Of a stretch of DNA of 25,805 nt, positions 1 to 9,597 are shown piece after piece. The translations under genes were made by a program, and so were the position numbers. Under the pieces are notes generated by a model that saw only the letters and a list, made by a program, of their open reading frames with translations, was not told the DNA's origin and searched no databases. Every line of letters starts with the position of its first letter. The stretch's first letter is position 1. Source of the DNA: a virus; IMG/VR virus record IMGVR_UViG_3300023210_000188, positions 1 through 25,805 of that record, one strand, 5' to 3'.

Positions 1-236
1 CCTGACTGATCTGTAACAAGACCAGACAAGTCAGCAAATGTATCAGATAAGTCTGTGATACCTTCGTAAGGATTTATAATATCAGGACGCTGGTTTTTAA
101 CAGTTTCCATTTCACCTTTAAGTTTTTTTTCTCTATCTCTAGCTCTTTTGGCCTGCTTTTCAGCGTATGCTATTTGCATACCAGCGGTAACGACTTGTGC
201 CCCTGCTTGCGCGTAAGAACCTCCTCCATCTGCCAT
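1..236 (-). CDS. Possible internal virion protein, N-terminal part only
   Basis: The gene starts with ATG at 236 and runs off the left edge, leaving about 78 codons. The visible part begins MADGGGSYAQAGAQVV, a Gly/Ala-rich stretch. A strongly charged helix-forming segment follows (about residues 25-45, rich in Lys, Arg and Glu), then an NPYEGITDLS motif at about residues 55-64. From memory, a similar opening (charged helix, then INPYxGxTDLS) occurs in marine phage proteins near the end of the structural block, thought to be internal or ejected virion proteins. That assignment is from recall, not a search. It is the last gene of the visible structural block, 12 bp after the GNAT-like gene, a plausible place for an internal core protein. 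The leader before the ATG is A/T only. Confidence 0.6.
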   Translation of the reverse strand, partial: MADGGGSYAQAGAQVVTAGMQIAYAEKQAKRARDREKKLKGEMETVKNQRPDIINPYEGITDLSDTFADLSGLVTDQS

Positions 237-248
237 AATTATTTTTTT

Positions 249-635
249 TTAATTTACAACCTTAAAGTAATGATCAACTTTAACATCACCTTTTTTCCAA
301 CCGCAATTGCTTAAAGCGGTTCTTATTCTGTTAGTATCAGTTGTTGTTAAGAGTATTAAGACACCCAACTGTTTAACATATTTTTCTATAGTTTTGTACA
401 GTAACTCTAAGCCAACTCTGCTTCTTTTAACTTTTTTATTAGAGTGTGCAAAAACAGTTAAAGCCGCTTGATCAGCAACAAACACTCCAACACAGTAAGT
501 ATCATTACCGTTTTCATTTAAAACGAAAATATCGTAAGGATAAAATTCTTTTGCTGGAACTTGAAAGTCATGTTCTTTAGACCAATTAACTATTGTTGGA
601 TAAAATTCGTGTATATTTTTTATTTTTATTTCCAT
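249..635 (-). CDS. GNAT-like acyltransferase-fold protein
   Basis: This 128-residue protein probably has the acyl-CoA N-acyltransferase (GNAT) fold. The pattern is a helix-rich N-terminus, then a hydrophobic strand with aromatic residues (about residues 47-60, TYCVGVFVADQAALTVF). Next come a basic turn and helix (KKVKRSRVGLELLYKTIEKYV, about 67-88), a strand LGVLILLTTTD, and a late helix NRIRTALSNCGWKKG with a final strand YFKVVN. The strand-helix-strand order and the GW near the C-terminus match the end of small GNAT proteins. A clear Q/RxxGxG/A acetyl-CoA loop is not obvious, so activity is uncertain. The gene lies 5 bp after the 491-residue tail protein. Phages often carry such small GNAT-like proteins among structural genes with unknown substrates. 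Product family is inferred; being a real gene is well supported by spacing. Confidence 0.55.
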   Translation of the reverse strand: MEIKIKNIHEFYPTIVNWSKEHDFQVPAKEFYPYDIFVLNENGNDTYCVGVFVADQAALTVFAHSNKKVKRSRVGLELLYKTIEKYVKQLGVLILLTTTDTNRIRTALSNCGWKKGDVKVDHYFKVVN

Positions 636-640
636 TTAAT

Positions 641-2116
641 TTAATAGTTTGACCCTACAAACTCTGATGAAACAGCAAACAGCTCTTTCATTTTACCGAA
701 GTCCGTGCTACCGTCTACAGACATTTTAACTGTAGCAAAATAACCTTTTATACCTGTAATAGCACCACCAAAAGATATTTCACCAGGCGCTGGCTGTGAA
801 TTGTTTACTAAGTTAGCAACATATCTATTTTCTTGACGATCAAAACCAGCGTGATATATAGGTGGAATTAATTGTCCTGGATAAACCCTGCCAAGTGAAT
901 CGTAAGCTCCTTCATTATAACTATATATGGACTGAGTTGTATCGTTAGTCTCTATGGTATCATAGTTTTCTGGCTGACCATAGCTTGGTATACCTTTGCC
1001 AGTTGGGTCAGACGTAAAGCTTTCAACTTGCCAACCGTTAGACCCTTCATAAGATATTGTTTTAAAATTCTTTTGTATACTAGGGTTTGGATTAAATATA
1101 AACGTTATGCTAGGGTTTTGATATTCACCGTAAAATGTAGCTCTATTAGTAGTTACATCGCTAGCATTGTGCATGTATACACCTTTATTTATATTAACTT
1201 GATTGCCAGAGTTACTTATAAAGCTGACGTCTTTAGGTACTGTATAAAAAGAACCTTTAATGCTAAACATGGAAACTGGTTTATAAGAATAAAAACTAGT
1301 CCAACCTCTTACCTCTTCGTCATACGAAATTGTTTTAAACTTATTACTTTCTGCCGGCTGTAAAGATAAAACATATTGTTTAGTATAATTATCCCAACCA
1401 CCGTAAACCTTACCAGTTGACTGTACAGTATCTAAACTAGTTAATTGATCTCTAAAAAAGTCTTTCATGCCGTAAGCTGATATCTCTGTAAGACCATCTT
1501 GAGACAAGCGCATTACAGCGTTTCTATCTTTATCTGTAAAGTATTTTCTATAACCAAATGCAGCGAAGCTTTCTGGGTTTCTACTTATACCATAGTTACC
1601 AGCGTAAGGTACAATTTGGCCTATAACTAAATTAGTAGATGTAACTGAACCTTGACCTTCAGCTGAATATATAGCGTCTTTATCTATAAGAGCTCTATTA
1701 ACTTTGCTTTCTTGAAATACAATTAAGTTAGTATCTTCAGCATATAGCTTTTGTATACTACCATTAGCGGGATCTACTGCTTTTGTTATATCCTCACCTA
1801 CACTAAATACATTTGTTTTATTAATACCTGTTCTAGAGTTAAATATACCAGAGTATATGAGCGCATTTATTCTCTTAGAAGAGTTTGGTTCTTCTTCTAT
1901 TAAATAAGCTTTAGCTCCAAAACTAACCGATGTATTGTTGTAACCACCTTTTATTCTAGCTTCTTCAACAAACCACTCTTTGTTATTATTAACAGCGCCT
2001 GATTGAGGGTAAGTATTATCACCTCTTGATCCATTCCAAACAGGATTACCATCACCATCCGTAGTCTTCCTAAGAACAAAGGAGTTAAAATATTTTACTT
2101 CAATTATAGCTGCCAT
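641..2116 (-). CDS. Tail structural protein, likely beta-propeller or fibre-like
   Basis: A 491-residue protein, Asn/Ser/Tyr/Gly rich and almost entirely beta in character, with no Cys clusters and no membrane segments. Repeated short blocks of alternating hydrophobic residues (for example KTISYDEEVRGWTSFYSYK near residue 260-280 and again KTISYEGSNGWQVESF near 355-370) look like related blades or strands. The FKTISY motif occurs twice. It begins MAAIIEVKYFNSFVLRK, directly after the giant nozzle-like gene, with a 29 bp gap holding an AT-rich leader. By position and composition it is probably a tail nozzle, stabilisation or receptor-contact protein. No catalytic motif was seen. It could instead be the C-terminal half of a split nozzle protein, since in related short-tailed phages one protein carries the full propeller. 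Confidence 0.6.
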   Translation of the reverse strand: MAAIIEVKYFNSFVLRKTTDGDGNPVWNGSRGDNTYPQSGAVNNNKEWFVEEARIKGGYNNTSVSFGAKAYLIEEEPNSSKRINALIYSGIFNSRTGINKTNVFSVGEDITKAVDPANGSIQKLYAEDTNLIVFQESKVNRALIDKDAIYSAEGQGSVTSTNLVIGQIVPYAGNYGISRNPESFAAFGYRKYFTDKDRNAVMRLSQDGLTEISAYGMKDFFRDQLTSLDTVQSTGKVYGGWDNYTKQYVLSLQPAESNKFKTISYDEEVRGWTSFYSYKPVSMFSIKGSFYTVPKDVSFISNSGNQVNINKGVYMHNASDVTTNRATFYGEYQNPSITFIFNPNPSIQKNFKTISYEGSNGWQVESFTSDPTGKGIPSYGQPENYDTIETNDTTQSIYSYNEGAYDSLGRVYPGQLIPPIYHAGFDRQENRYVANLVNNSQPAPGEISFGGAITGIKGYFATVKMSVDGSTDFGKMKELFAVSSEFVGSNY

Positions 2117-2145
2117 ATTTTATTATCACTTGTTATGTCTATATA

Positions 2146-5100
2146 TTACAATTCAAAAATAGTAGAAGTTGCAAAAACCATCGTTCCATTACTTTTAGCA
2201 GTATATCTTTGCACTAGTGAATAAGAGTATATTTGCCCAGCTGGAACAGTTAAAAACCCTTTTGTTCCCCACTCATCAATAGGTATAATTTGACCATTAA
2301 CTTCTACCTCAATATTTTCAGGTTCGTAGTTAGGAACATAAGTTTGATTGGAACTATATTGTGTTTCTGTACCCATCTTGTTTGTACATTTTAGGCATCC
2401 TCCAAACCCTACTGTTGTCGTACATTCGCCGTCACTTGGCGTAGGCCATTTATTAGATCTTATAATTATTCTACCTACACTTTCTACGCTTAATATAGTT
2501 TCAGCTACATCTTGAGCCCCAAGCGTGCATAAATAACCTGTAGTGCTTCCATACGAGCCTGGTATAGGACCACCCTCACTGCCTTTGTTTATAGAAACAC
2601 CTATCTTTATTGGTGCGTTAATATTTTGACCAGCTGTTACTTGCAAAGTTCCGGTTATTTCTTTTTCAAATGTATTGCTATTTGTAGACAAACTTTCGCT
2701 TGTTTTAATAATTTTACCATTACCATATACAATTTCTCTAGACTGAATACTAGAATCTTTACTAACAAAATCGCTAGGCTTAGAAGTTCCTTTTACTTTT
2801 TTACCGCTTTTAAATTCAGCTATCCATCTTCTATCGTCGTCAGTATCTCTTGGGCTTATTATTATTTCTTCACCTCTGCCGTGAGCGTGCGAGTTGTCAG
2901 ATCTATTGTAGCCAAAAGTTAAATCAAGAGTTTGGGATGGCATCCAATTTGTAGCTTCAGTGTCTATTTTACCTACAACTGGACTTCCAAGAGGTGAAAA
3001 AGATCTATAACCTGTAAAGTTTAAAAGTTTAGTACATTTTTCGTCTTCGTAAAATCTAGTAACATATTTACAATGCCACTCTCTAGCGTAAACCTCTTTA
3101 ACAGGATCGTCGTAAGAAGCTTCCAAAGCAGATTGCCAATTTATATCACCTATTTTATACGCGTATGATATAGGGTTTTGTAAATCAAAAGCACCTGAAT
3201 TTTCCATACAAGCTCTATCTATACCTACAGGGTTATAAAAATCTCCATAAGATAGATATACACCAGGAACTCTATACTTTGAGGCAACTGGATTTTTAAT
3301 TTTTTCATTACAATTAGTTGGTGTTGGAGTTAATAAGCCAGAAGTATTATTACCACAATCTGTATTTGATGAAACTGGTGATGGAAAAGTACCAAACGGA
3401 TATCTAATTAACAATCTATAGTCACCATATTTTGGATCACCAAAGTAAATTTGATCTTTACCAACAACAAACGTAGTTACTTTTTCAGAAGCAGGTTGTC
3501 CTTTTAGAAAAATACCTTCAGGATCTACGGCGTTAGTAAATAAATCTCTATCGCTGTCAGCTTTCCATAGTTGAAAGTTAACTTGTGATATGTTTTGAGG
3601 AGGTATAACCGAAGCCACAGCATCACCAATTGTTAAAGTTGAATTATCTTTATTTAATATAACGCCAGTGCCGTTATAAGTATCACTAAATGTTAGTCTA
3701 GGTTGTACGCTGGCTTGTTGCGTGCCTCCAAATAAACACTCATTACCCTCTATATCTATTGCTGTAACCCAATTGTTCGGATAATCTGGCGACTCTGTAT
3801 CTCTGTACTGTAAAACAATAGGAACTCCTAACTTAGCAATAGAGTCACTGCTAAAGCCTTGATTGCAATAATAGTTTTTGTAACCACCTACGATAGATTT
3901 AAGATAATCAAATTGACTAGAAGAATGGCGAACTTGTACAAACATACTACCTTCTTTCAAGTTGGTAGTTTGAAAATCATTTGGATTTGGATTAGTTGTT
4001 TGAGTGTATTGGTCACCTGGGATTGGACCTATATAAGGTTGATCAAAAGCTGGCATCCAAAAAAAATCGCTCGCATTGCCAAAATAACCAGTGCTTATAT
4101 TAGATTTACTTGTAAAATTAGCATTAGAAAAAGTATAAGCCGAACACTCAGTATTAACCATGTTTTGAAAAACAACGTCTCCATCAGCGCTTATTGTTGC
4201 TGGTAGAGAATTTAATATACCTGCTGATCTATCAAAAGGTTCATTGTTTTGTGCGTTTGATGGATCTGATACCCAAAAATAACCAGCACTTTGTTGGTTT
4301 TTTGTAATAAAAACACCCTCACCTAAAGATTTACCTAAAAAAATTGTTCCAAGATTTGCAACTGACTCGCCTGATATATTGTTAGTACACCAAACGTCAT
4401 CATTAACTTTTTGGTAATTTGGTACTCCATCGCCGTCAGTTAATACATCGGCTATTATCTGCACGTTATGCGTTGCTTGACCACCAGCGTCTTTTAATAC
4501 AACTGTTAAATTAAATGTACCTCCAACATCATCTGTCGTGGTAAATAAAATACCAGTATCAGCTCCTATAGAAAAGTTATTGTTAGTATCACCTTGAATA
4601 GACCACTCTAAACCTACTTGCTTAGCGCCATCGACATTACTTATAGTTCCATTAACACCTTTAAATTCATATATAGATTGTTCAGATACATTTATATTAA
4701 AAGTTGTTGGAAGTTCTGTATTTGGATCCCCATCGCTAGCTAATATAGTAGGATTTACATTTCTTAATCTATTGTTAGGTTGAACAAAATCAGTGTTAGC
4801 ATCAGGTGAAGCCACGGAGCTTAAGTTAAAAACAAACTCGTAGTTATCTGTAGATGGTGAAGTTGAAGAATAAACAAATTCTTTTTTAGTTTTAATATGA
4901 TAACTATCGTACGCTAATGTACCGCCTCCTGGTATAGCTTGATTTTTATCAACTTTAACTAAATCAAACTTATCCTTAACACTTTCATCTTGAGGATTAA
5001 AAACATTCCAACTGTTTAGTATAGAATCGTTTATAGGTACAAAACCTGTAGCATCAGTAGTTTCAGGATAAAAGTTACCAGTAACAACGGTGCCTATAAC

Positions 5101-7527
5101 GTCATCTTCTCTTAAGTTAAAACTAAAGTTTTCTAAACCTATAGCTACATCGTTTTCAGAATTAGCTACTAAATAATTTAAATCATTTACTAAACCTGTT
5201 GTTGATGTTTCCCAGAATATTTCCAACCTTGAAACTACTGGATTTGTTTCTAGTACACCTAGAAAATAAGGGTATGTGTTTTGTTTTTTAGGATAACTAC
5301 CTAATATTGTAGAACTATAAGCCTCGCCTGCTTTTGATGTAGAAAGCCTTGCAACCAAAGGATTTGTGGTTGATTCGTATATATCCGCAAGAGGATCAAT
5401 AGGGCTACCACTATTATCTAAAAATATATCTCTATATTCAGCTAACGCAGGCACATCAGCGCCTTTGCTAGTAGGAAAAAACGGTTCATTAAAAGTAGGA
5501 TATACACCTGATCCGGTGGCATCGTAGTTAGGTGTAACTCTAGGAAATAAAGTTACTTCACTTCTAAATTGTTTTTGCTCGGGACCTATATCGGTTACAT
5601 CTTTAGGTACTTTGTTTATATTGTCTGATATTAAAGACACTGTTGATGTTGTGCCAATAGGATTGCCAGCGGTAGTAGCGGCGTTAGGATCTCCTTCTAT
5701 TATACCACCTGTATAAACATTATAGTACTCTTGCTCTGTTTGCTTTACAACTATTTTATAGCTATACCAACCTAGCGGGTTGTAATTAGCATCATCTGGA
5801 TTTCCGTTATAAATACCAGGCCAACCTGTTCTGTAGGAAGGATTAACAGGTCCTATTTGATCATTAAAAACCATTTTAATAGAATCACCAGCCCAGTCAG
5901 CGACTTTATCGTTATCATATCTATTTTTGTCAAAATAAGGGTGATATGTAGTAGACCCATAAAACTTACCTAAAACATCATCTGGTTGGTTTACAGAAGA
6001 CAATACTACTGTAGAAGACCTACCAAATCTATCTGACAAAACAACACCAACTTGGTAGTTTCTGTTTTGTTTTACAGTGTGCGTTGGATATTCTACAGAG
6101 CTAGTTCTATATCCACTTCTGTTTTTTGGAACACCGGCTTCAGATACAGATAAAGGATATTTATCTGAAACTGCTACATTGTAATTTAAATGTACAGGCG
6201 GTGTGTGCTTATCTTGAAAGTTTCCATATATAACTCTGTTACCAGAAACTTCTTGACTAAACGCTCTTACTGGGACTTTATCGTAAACTCTAATTAACTC
6301 TGCTTCTGGTAAAGTTTTATATGGTTTTCTACCTTGATACTTATAAGGATAAAACCACTGAAGCTCTGTTTGCTTTTCACCTCGGCTATTGTAAGATTCA
6401 GCAAGAACAGTAGAAAACATTTTAGAGTTTATTTCTTCTATTGTTATTGTATCTACAACTTGCACAGCAAGACCGTCAGACTCTTTGTATATAATATCTA
6501 ATTCTAAAACTTTTAAACCATTGAATTTAGCTACGTTATCTATATACTCTATTTGTTCAGACGGTAAAGGTATTAAAAGTTCTATTTCATTAGCTTTATT
6601 TTCCATAAAACTAACTGTGCTACTTCTATATGCATCTTGCTCGTCTGCTGAAGTAAATGGTATAGGATTAGAAGAACTGTCTTCAGCTGTACCTAAAAAA
6701 TAACCATCTTGCTCTGGTATAAATGCCTCCTGAGTAAATGGCGCCAACAGAGAATATTCACCGTCATTAAACTTAAAACGATAACTAAATCTTACAAATT
6801 TATCTTTTAAAAAATCAGGATCACCAGCGTAATTTTCGTCGTAATATGGATTATCAACCGTATTGTTTGGTAAATATTCGCTCGTGGCATCAATCATAGT
6901 GGTGCCAATTGCATTTATAATATCTTGATCTTTGTAAAGTTGTATAGCTTCGTATGGATTATATTTGGCTATTGATATATTGTCTTCGTTGGTATAATAA
7001 GTTGGTGATGTGTTTTGAGGGTCTGGGTTTGCGAGACTTATGTTTATTTTTCTAGGTTGATTTCTATTATCAGTAAAAAATAATAAATTTTCTAAAACAT
7101 TAACACCAATTATAGGATGCGTAGTTGAAAAATTTAAAAACGCACCTTCAACTAATTTAATTAAAGTATGTGTTGTTACATTAAAAGAATATATAAAGTT
7201 ACTAGCTGTAGGTTCGTATTTAAAATTAACTTTACTATCAGCAAAAACTTCATCTGTGTAGTCTGTTAAAAATAAAAACACTGTATCTGTAGATTTATCT
7301 ACATAATGACCTATTACTTTTATACTGTCTATACCTGTGATTGACTTTAAATCAACATTACCCAACAATATGTTACCTAATACATTCTCTAACGCTCCAA
7401 CGTCAGGCCCTTCTGATTTACTAACTTGTATGTTAAGTCCTTCTCTATATTCACCATTTGGTAATAACCTGGCATCCAGGTCCTGGTTCATTTTAGACTT
7501 AATAAAAGCGTTTGTAACTTTAGCCAT
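2146..7527 (-). CDS. Giant tail nozzle/stabilisation-like protein with cadherin-like insert
   Basis: At 1793 residues this is the largest protein of the window. It begins MAKVTNAFIKSKMNQDLDAR followed by LLPNGEYREGLNIQVSKSEG. That opening, then GALENVLGN and strands such as VFLFLTDYTD and LLFFTDNRNQPRKINIS, is the signature I associate with T7 gp12-like nozzle (tail tubular B) propellers in crAss-like and marine podoviruses. About residues 940-1030 look like a cadherin-type Ig domain (NNFSIGADTG, then FNLTVVLKDAGGQATHNVQI). A Cys-containing region lies near residues 1350-1700, ending in CTLGAQDV, GFGGCLKC and a beta-rich tail. Typical gp12 proteins are roughly 800 residues, so this one carries large extra domains, possibly for surface contact. 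It sits between the connector genes and another tail protein. The nozzle call is an inference from N-terminal resemblance and position. Confidence 0.7.
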   Translation of the reverse strand: MAKVTNAFIKSKMNQDLDARLLPNGEYREGLNIQVSKSEGPDVGALENVLGNILLGNVDLKSITGIDSIKVIGHYVDKSTDTVFLFLTDYTDEVFADSKVNFKYEPTASNFIYSFNVTTHTLIKLVEGAFLNFSTTHPIIGVNVLENLLFFTDNRNQPRKINISLANPDPQNTSPTYYTNEDNISIAKYNPYEAIQLYKDQDIINAIGTTMIDATSEYLPNNTVDNPYYDENYAGDPDFLKDKFVRFSYRFKFNDGEYSLLAPFTQEAFIPEQDGYFLGTAEDSSSNPIPFTSADEQDAYRSSTVSFMENKANEIELLIPLPSEQIEYIDNVAKFNGLKVLELDIIYKESDGLAVQVVDTITIEEINSKMFSTVLAESYNSRGEKQTELQWFYPYKYQGRKPYKTLPEAELIRVYDKVPVRAFSQEVSGNRVIYGNFQDKHTPPVHLNYNVAVSDKYPLSVSEAGVPKNRSGYRTSSVEYPTHTVKQNRNYQVGVVLSDRFGRSSTVVLSSVNQPDDVLGKFYGSTTYHPYFDKNRYDNDKVADWAGDSIKMVFNDQIGPVNPSYRTGWPGIYNGNPDDANYNPLGWYSYKIVVKQTEQEYYNVYTGGIIEGDPNAATTAGNPIGTTSTVSLISDNINKVPKDVTDIGPEQKQFRSEVTLFPRVTPNYDATGSGVYPTFNEPFFPTSKGADVPALAEYRDIFLDNSGSPIDPLADIYESTTNPLVARLSTSKAGEAYSSTILGSYPKKQNTYPYFLGVLETNPVVSRLEIFWETSTTGLVNDLNYLVANSENDVAIGLENFSFNLREDDVIGTVVTGNFYPETTDATGFVPINDSILNSWNVFNPQDESVKDKFDLVKVDKNQAIPGGGTLAYDSYHIKTKKEFVYSSTSPSTDNYEFVFNLSSVASPDANTDFVQPNNRLRNVNPTILASDGDPNTELPTTFNINVSEQSIYEFKGVNGTISNVDGAKQVGLEWSIQGDTNNNFSIGADTGILFTTTDDVGGTFNLTVVLKDAGGQATHNVQIIADVLTDGDGVPNYQKVNDDVWCTNNISGESVANLGTIFLGKSLGEGVFITKNQQSAGYFWVSDPSNAQNNEPFDRSAGILNSLPATISADGDVVFQNMVNTECSAYTFSNANFTSKSNISTGYFGNASDFFWMPAFDQPYIGPIPGDQYTQTTNPNPNDFQTTNLKEGSMFVQVRHSSSQFDYLKSIVGGYKNYYCNQGFSSDSIAKLGVPIVLQYRDTESPDYPNNWVTAIDIEGNECLFGGTQQASVQPRLTFSDTYNGTGVILNKDNSTLTIGDAVASVIPPQNISQVNFQLWKADSDRDLFTNAVDPEGIFLKGQPASEKVTTFVVGKDQIYFGDPKYGDYRLLIRYPFGTFPSPVSSNTDCGNNTSGLLTPTPTNCNEKIKNPVASKYRVPGVYLSYGDFYNPVGIDRACMENSGAFDLQNPISYAYKIGDINWQSALEASYDDPVKEVYAREWHCKYVTRFYEDEKCTKLLNFTGYRSFSPLGSPVVGKIDTEATNWMPSQTLDLTFGYNRSDNSHAHGRGEEIIISPRDTDDDRRWIAEFKSGKKVKGTSKPSDFVSKDSSIQSREIVYGNGKIIKTSESLSTNSNTFEKEITGTLQVTAGQNINAPIKIGVSINKGSEGGPIPGSYGSTTGYLCTLGAQDVAETILSVESVGRIIIRSNKWPTPSDGECTTTVGFGGCLKCTNKMGTETQYSSNQTYVPNYEPENIEVEVNGQIIPIDEWGTKGFLTVPAGQIYSYSLVQRYTAKSNGTMVFATSTIFEL

Positions 7528-7533
7528 TTAATT

Positions 7534-8766
7534 TTAGTGTTTAATCCATTTAGACTTACCTCTAAAAGTGTTTATAATTTCAGTAGGTTTAATGTTTGAT
7601 AGTCGTATTTTAGTGTTTCTTATTTTAGCGCTTTTCTCTTTCTTTAAACGCTGCACTATATACTCTGGTTGATTAATTTTGCTAGCTATAATAGCATGTA
7701 ATATGTACGCATACACAGCTTCTTCGGCTAACTTAGGTACTTTCATATCATGATCGTAAGCCAAACCGTCAGATATATACTCTAACATTATTAAGCTATC
7801 AACTAAGTTGTTTGAAAAAGATATCTTACCGTTTTTATAATCCATTAAATAGTAACCGTTTATATTAGCAAGTTCAGTATCTAATCCATACTGCTGACCT
7901 TGCAAGCCCCAACCTTGAGGCCAGTCACCATTTTGATAACCTAATCCAACCCAGTAATCGTATAATTCTTTTCTATTTTTTAAATCGTTGTTGTCCCAAC
8001 GCTTGTTTATTTGAGATGTGCCATTTAAATTTTCACCTTGATTGTCCTGAATAGGTATACCAGCACCATCTTGAATAGGCACGTCATAAGCCCTACCGCT
8101 TAGTTCAGTAGGATATATAGGATGTTTAACACCTTGACTATCTATTCTTGACAAGCTAACTAAGTTAACATAATCTTGTGGTATAGGTATACTTAAACTA
8201 ATAGGTACACTAAGCTCTTGAGAGTTAATAGCTTTTAACGTATCATAGCTTAATTCTTGTAAAGCGCGTTTAGCGTGAAATATAACGTCTGTTCTTTTAA
8301 CGCTCGGTATAAGTTTACCATCGCCAACGTAAGCTAACTGAAAGTTATTTATTATATCAGATATTTTTATATAAGAATAACTATTGTAATTGTTTTCTAC
8401 TGTGTCACCATAAGCGTCTTCATTACCATACTTGCCACCTGATTGAGACTTTAACTGTACAGTTAGATATGTACCAGCGTTTAATGTAGAGCCAATGTCA
8501 CTTGATATAGTTATAGTGTTATCAGACAGCGTATAAGGAATCCAGTTATCAGACTCTGGTGTAAACTCTATCCAACTTCCTGGCGCTCCAGTTGAACTAG
8601 TGTATATTTTAAAGTTGTTTAACGGGTAATCTACAGCTGAAGGGTCGTAATTAACAAGTTTCATGTCAGTATTAAAGCCAAAATTAAATTGGCTTTGACT
8701 AGCTTGAACTATTACAGTCTGCGCTCCTGCGTAATATTGTTGATTAGTTTCGGTTATTAAAGACAT
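7534..8766 (-). CDS. Head-tail connector or tail tubular A-like protein
   Basis: A 410-residue protein with two parts. An N-terminal beta domain (about residues 10-115; VIVQASQSQFNFGFN, then WIPYTLSDNTITISSD) resembles the small beta module seen at the start of T7 gp11-type proteins. A helical adaptor-like region follows: a helix with YIKISDIINNFQLAYVGDG, then SVKRTDVIFHAKRALQELSY at about 158-177 and PIPQDYVNLVSLSRID. The C-terminus returns to helices (KLAEEAVYAYILHAIIASK) and a very basic tail. Helix, PxDYVxxxxL strand, then C-terminal helix matches the adaptor/gatekeeper folds that sit under the portal. It lies between a second adaptor-type gene and the nozzle-like gene, with gaps of 3 and 6 bp. 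The precise ring in the neck cannot be assigned from sequence alone. Confidence 0.65.
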   Translation of the reverse strand: MSLITETNQQYYAGAQTVIVQASQSQFNFGFNTDMKLVNYDPSAVDYPLNNFKIYTSSTGAPGSWIEFTPESDNWIPYTLSDNTITISSDIGSTLNAGTYLTVQLKSQSGGKYGNEDAYGDTVENNYNSYSYIKISDIINNFQLAYVGDGKLIPSVKRTDVIFHAKRALQELSYDTLKAINSQELSVPISLSIPIPQDYVNLVSLSRIDSQGVKHPIYPTELSGRAYDVPIQDGAGIPIQDNQGENLNGTSQINKRWDNNDLKNRKELYDYWVGLGYQNGDWPQGWGLQGQQYGLDTELANINGYYLMDYKNGKISFSNNLVDSLIMLEYISDGLAYDHDMKVPKLAEEAVYAYILHAIIASKINQPEYIVQRLKKEKSAKIRNTKIRLSNIKPTEIINTFRGKSKWIKH

Positions 8767-8769
8767 TTA

Positions 8770-9537
8770 TTAACTTTTTTCATTTACTTCTTCAGCTTGT
8801 ATTTTAGCTGCAGCTGTTTGAACTATTTGAGGATCACGTATAACTATACCGGCGTATAGTAATATTTTTATAATTAAATCAGTCTGTTCTGACGGATGTA
8901 ACTCGAAGTCTTGAGATCCGCCAGTTTCACTATATAGCGTTTTATCGTACATGTATTGACCTTTTTTACCTACTTTAAAACCCCAATGTACATTTCTAGG
9001 TGTCCTAATAAAGTCTACAGAAATATCTGAAGTTATGCTTTTAGGTTCTATCATTATCTTGTTACTTTCTAACAAATAAACAGGGAAATATTCGGAAGGT
9101 TTTGTGAGATTAGATTTTTTAATAAAGTAAAAATCTGTTTTATCTAATCGCTGAGCTTCTACTTCGTGTTTGTACACAACGTTACTAATCATGTATATAG
9201 AAGACTCAGTAGGTTTAGTTTGCACAGGTACGTATTGTACACCAAAAGTATCACTAACAGGCAAATAAAAACACTTGTTGTTTGAATCATAAAAGCAAGA
9301 GCCATTTGTTTTAAATATAGACATTTTGTTGTCTATATTTTCTACTCTGTTACCGTAGTCTGTATTTGTTTGCGGCACACGTAACTGCTGGTTTAAGTCT
9401 TCAAAATACTTTTCAAATATTTCAAGTTGAACCTGTGTACTTATACTATTAAATTCAGTGGGTGTCATGTACCCGCGCTGTTCTTTATTTAGTATAAGTA
9501 AAACAGTTTGATATACTGTGTTTACGTTTATTGCCAT
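8770..9537 (-). CDS. Adaptor/neck structural protein
   Basis: I place the start at ATG 9537 (MAINVNTVYQTVLLILNKEQ), giving 255 residues. A longer frame opens at 9594, but its extra 19 codons translate straight through a perfect GC-rich hairpin. Starting at 9537 leaves a normal AT-rich leader. The protein begins with a helix, then YMTPTEFNSISTQVQLEIFE, a pattern common at the start of phage neck proteins of marine phages. A long beta middle follows (FYLPVSDTFGVQYVP, then FPVYLLESNKIMIEP). The C-terminal helices FELHPSEQTDLIIKILLYAG and QIVQTAAAKIQAEE resemble the core helices of head-tail adaptors. It precedes the 410-residue connector by 3 bp. Function is inferred from order and pattern; a head-completion protein is the main alternative. 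Confidence 0.6.
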   Translation of the reverse strand: MAINVNTVYQTVLLILNKEQRGYMTPTEFNSISTQVQLEIFEKYFEDLNQQLRVPQTNTDYGNRVENIDNKMSIFKTNGSCFYDSNNKCFYLPVSDTFGVQYVPVQTKPTESSIYMISNVVYKHEVEAQRLDKTDFYFIKKSNLTKPSEYFPVYLLESNKIMIEPKSITSDISVDFIRTPRNVHWGFKVGKKGQYMYDKTLYSETGGSQDFELHPSEQTDLIIKILLYAGIVIRDPQIVQTAAAKIQAEEVNEKS

Positions 9538-9560
9538 TTGTATTTTTTTATTACAATAAA

Positions 9561-9580
9561 GAGGCGGCGCAAACCGCCTC
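9561..9580 (-). terminator. GC-rich hairpin before the adaptor gene
   Basis: GAGGCGG (9561-9567) pairs perfectly with CCGCCTC (9574-9580) around a 6-base loop. In the minus-strand RNA the stem is followed by UUUAUUGUAAUAAAAAAA, a weak U tract. It lies 17 bp after the stop of the 256-residue gene and 23 bp before the ATG at 9537. It may be a partial terminator, an RNA-processing or stability hairpin, or may tune the next gene's translation. Confidence 0.55.
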
Positions 9581-9597
9581 AATATTATTATCACATG

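Noticed and set aside
2626-4206. Plus-strand frames of about 100 codons in the giant tail gene
   Set aside because: They are antisense shadows in a long, uninterrupted, compositionally consistent gene.
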